From NCBI GenBank assembly GCA_030614245.1, contig JAUWKK010000108.1, positions 1 to 8,156 on the forward strand: 8,156 nucleotides of DNA, read 5' to 3'. The position numbers were made by a program, and so were the translations under genes. Below, in pieces: positions 6,422 to 8,156 of the stretch; the first letter of the stretch is position 1; the number at the start of each line of letters is the position of its first letter. The DNA is from Planctomycetota bacterium (GTDB lineage Bacteria > Planctomycetota > PUPC01 > JABMSA01 > JAUWKK01). The notes beneath the pieces were generated by a model that saw only the letters and a program-made list of their open reading frames with translations, was not told where the DNA came from and did not search any database.

Positions 6422-8156
6422 ATGATTCGAGCCGTAAAAGGCGACCGCAAGAGCCTGATAGAACGCCACCACATAAGCCCGAAGCTGGCCAGGCGCATCG
6501 AGGCGCTGACCCGCAGGTCGATAGGCGTGACCCGGCAGGTGCTGGAAATATGCCGGCCCGACAGCCCGGCCGAGATCGTACTGCTCGACCCGGAGCTCCT
6601 GCACTCGGCCGAGACGCTCGACGACGAGCACCTGATGCTGCTCGTCCGCTCGGCGGCGGGCATTCGCGCGGGATCCGTGCCCGCCATGTGCGTCGTCCGC
6701 AGGCGAAAGGGCAGGATAATCGCGCTCGCAAGCGAAATCGCCGAACCCCGTGACGCCGGCCTCGTGCCTGCCGCAACCGGCGCCCGGATGGCGCTGAGTC
6801 TTCTCGGTGGAACGGAGGCGGCTGAGCTCTTCTCGCCGCACGACGTTGCCAGGCTCAAGCTCATCATCGTCACGTCGACAAGCGAAGACGAGAAAGTAAC
6901 CGCCATCCGGCAGATGGCACTTGTGCCGGGCGAGCCGGCCGAAAAAGGCGCCGTGATGCTGAGCGCGCTCTCGGACGAATCGGCGAAAGTCCGCAGCGAG
7001 GCCGCCGCAGCACTCGTCAATCTCGGCCTGACTCCCGATATCGCCGAGGCCGCCCGAGCACTGGCTCTGGGCAACGAAAGCCAGCGGCTCCTCGCCGCGC
7101 AACGCCTCTCCAGCCTCATCGCGACCGTGGCCGAAAGCGAAGTAGGCGTCCTGCTCAAACTGCTGGTCGGCAGCCTTGCCGACGAAGACTCAGCCGCCGT
7201 CCGCGAAGAGCTGATAGGCGCATCCAGAGCCGTGTCGGGCATTGTCTCACGCCGCAAAGAGCACGCAGCCGAGATGGTCAGGCTGCTGCTCGGCCAGGTC
7301 CGCACCGGAATCGCAACGCTCCGCAGGCCCCTCGCCGATGCCCTCGCCGAGCTCGGCAGCCTTGCGCCCGATGTCGTCGGCGAACTGTGCTGGCAGGAGC
7401 TGGGCCGCGTCAGGGAGAACTCCGTCCGCCGCTTCCTGCTCACCGTCATGAGCCGCATCAAGCTGGCCAAGCACCTGCAGAAGGAAGTCGTCGTAAGGGC
7501 AATGGAAGAAATCCTCGCCAGCCCGCGGCCCGAGGAAGACTGCCTGGAACTCGGCTCGATACTATGCTACTTCCCGAAGCAATCGACCGGGCCGATGCTC
7601 GACGCGATCGAGAGCGCCTCGGATGCCGCCAAACTGTATCTCATCCGCCTGCTGGATGTCATCGCAGCGCGCGGCGAGATGTCCGATGCGGTCGTCGAGC
7701 GGATGGGATGGACGTTTCTAAGGCTGCTGCAGGTCTCCGAGAAGAACGTTCGCCCGGCCATTCTCCTTGCCGAGACCATCCATAGCCCGAGGCTGTCGGC
7801 CAAGCTCCGCCGGGAGATCGCCCGCGAGATGCTCGCAGGGCTGCCCAGTTACGGCAGCGTCAGGATGCTCGACGCGATTGCTACCTCTATAGTGCGGATA
7901 GGAGAGCCGGCCATCAAGCCGCTGTTTGACCTGATCGACAGCGACTCGAAGATGCGCGAGCGGACATTCGCCGTCCGCATGCTCGGCAATACCGTCGCCG
8001 CGCTCCCCAAGCGGCGCGGAATGGCGGCCGTAGTCAATAATGCGCTCGATGAGACGATGAAACGCATCGACGACCGAGTGGAGGCGGCGGTGCACGCGGG
8101 TGCTTTTTTGGATTTGCAGGCGGGAAGCCAGCCCCCCCCCCCCCCCCCCCACCCCC
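6422..8156 (+). CDS. HEAT-repeat-like protein (3' partial, runs off window)
   Basis: A frame of 578 codons with no stop before the window end. ATG 6422 is the first start after an in-frame TAA at 6407-6409; no strong Shine-Dalgarno precedes it. There is no signal peptide. Residues 1-140 form an unrecognised mixed domain, including EIVLLDPELLHSAETLDDEH (51-70) and VVRRRKGRIIALASEIAEP (91-109). From about 150 to 545 it is a chain of amphipathic helix pairs like HEAT or Armadillo repeats: AIRQMALVPG, LSDESAKVRSEAAAALVNLG (183-202), SLADEDSAAVREELIGASRA (251-270), and EPAIKPLFDLIDSDSKMRER then AVRMLG (495-522). Such solenoids bind proteins or nucleic acids; partner unknown. The last residues (about 560 onward) come from sequence unlike the rest and end in proline codons from a poly-C tract, so the C-terminus should not be trusted beyond about 8100. 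The reading frame and repeat nature are clear; function is not. Confidence 0.82.
   Translation, partial: MIRAVKGDRKSLIERHHISPKLARRIEALTRRSIGVTRQVLEICRPDSPAEIVLLDPELLHSAETLDDEHLMLLVRSAAGIRAGSVPAMCVVRRRKGRIIALASEIAEPRDAGLVPAATGARMALSLLGGTEAAELFSPHDVARLKLIIVTSTSEDEKVTAIRQMALVPGEPAEKGAVMLSALSDESAKVRSEAAAALVNLGLTPDIAEAARALALGNESQRLLAAQRLSSLIATVAESEVGVLLKLLVGSLADEDSAAVREELIGASRAVSGIVSRRKEHAAEMVRLLLGQVRTGIATLRRPLADALAELGSLAPDVVGELCWQELGRVRENSVRRFLLTVMSRIKLAKHLQKEVVVRAMEEILASPRPEEDCLELGSILCYFPKQSTGPMLDAIESASDAAKLYLIRLLDVIAARGEMSDAVVERMGWTFLRLLQVSEKNVRPAILLAETIHSPRLSAKLRREIAREMLAGLPSYGSVRMLDAIATSIVRIGEPAIKPLFDLIDSDSKMRERTFAVRMLGNTVAALPKRRGMAAVVNNALDETMKRIDDRVEAAVHAGAFLDLQAGSQPPPPPPHP
8132..8156. other. 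Poly-C tract at contig edge, probable sequencing artefact
   Basis: Nineteen C in a row (8132-8150), one A, then five C end the window. This has the look of a poly-G artefact of two-colour sequencing, read on the opposite strand and assembled at a contig end. It should not be interpreted as coding or structural DNA. Confidence 0.75.

Noticed and set aside
1..8156. CRISPR arrays, tRNA or rRNA genes, and intact insertion sequences
   Set aside because: Read for regularly spaced direct repeats, cloverleaf-type features and transposase ORFs; none seen.

Overview
The window looks like a contig end from a GC-rich bacterium, most likely a Planctomycetota member (Phycisphaerae or a related uncultured lineage). 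This is inferred from the large secreted carbohydrate-active enzyme with a built-in malectin-like domain, the DUF5703-type gene fragment, the HEAT-repeat protein and the GTGCCAC-headed double palindrome. None of these is decisive alone, and there is no rRNA or other phylogenetic marker. The left edge cuts into a gene. The right edge ends in a poly-C tract that looks technical.

Layout, all genes on the + strand. At 1-694 is the 3' part of an MlaE/YrbE-type ABC permease for lipid transport. A beta-class DNA methyltransferase of the HinfI/CcrM type follows directly (695-1528), with no restriction enzyme beside it. The 218-base gap after it holds two tandem hairpins that look like a REP/BIME-type repeat (1552-1623). 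At 1747-4722 is a 991-residue predicted secreted glycoside-hydrolase-like protein. It has a GH67-N-like N-terminus, a presumed catalytic region, an inserted malectin-like domain and an Ig-like C-terminus.

From 4723 to about 6310 the window becomes a mosaic of fragments. It contains a consensus-like promoter, a 30-codon remnant of an integron-type tyrosine recombinase ending in a perfect AT-rich palindrome, and a GTTAGGT core-site-like heptamer. Nine bases after a TTAGGT end comes the start of an intact 231-residue ORF of different composition, weakly UDG-like. That ORF abuts a DUF5703-type fragment that lacks both ends. The best reading is a decayed integron or other site-specific recombination locus, with the integrase pointing toward the cassette-like ORF.

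At 6422 a long HEAT-repeat protein begins, preceded by a good sigma70-like promoter. It stays open to the window end, where the reading frame runs into poly-C.

The genes do not form one pathway. The permease (cell envelope), methyltransferase (DNA modification) and hydrolase (extracellular glycan breakdown) seem to be independent neighbours. The most novel part is the 4863-6310 recombination relic. Next come the REP-like element and the unusual order of the malectin segments in the hydrolase.
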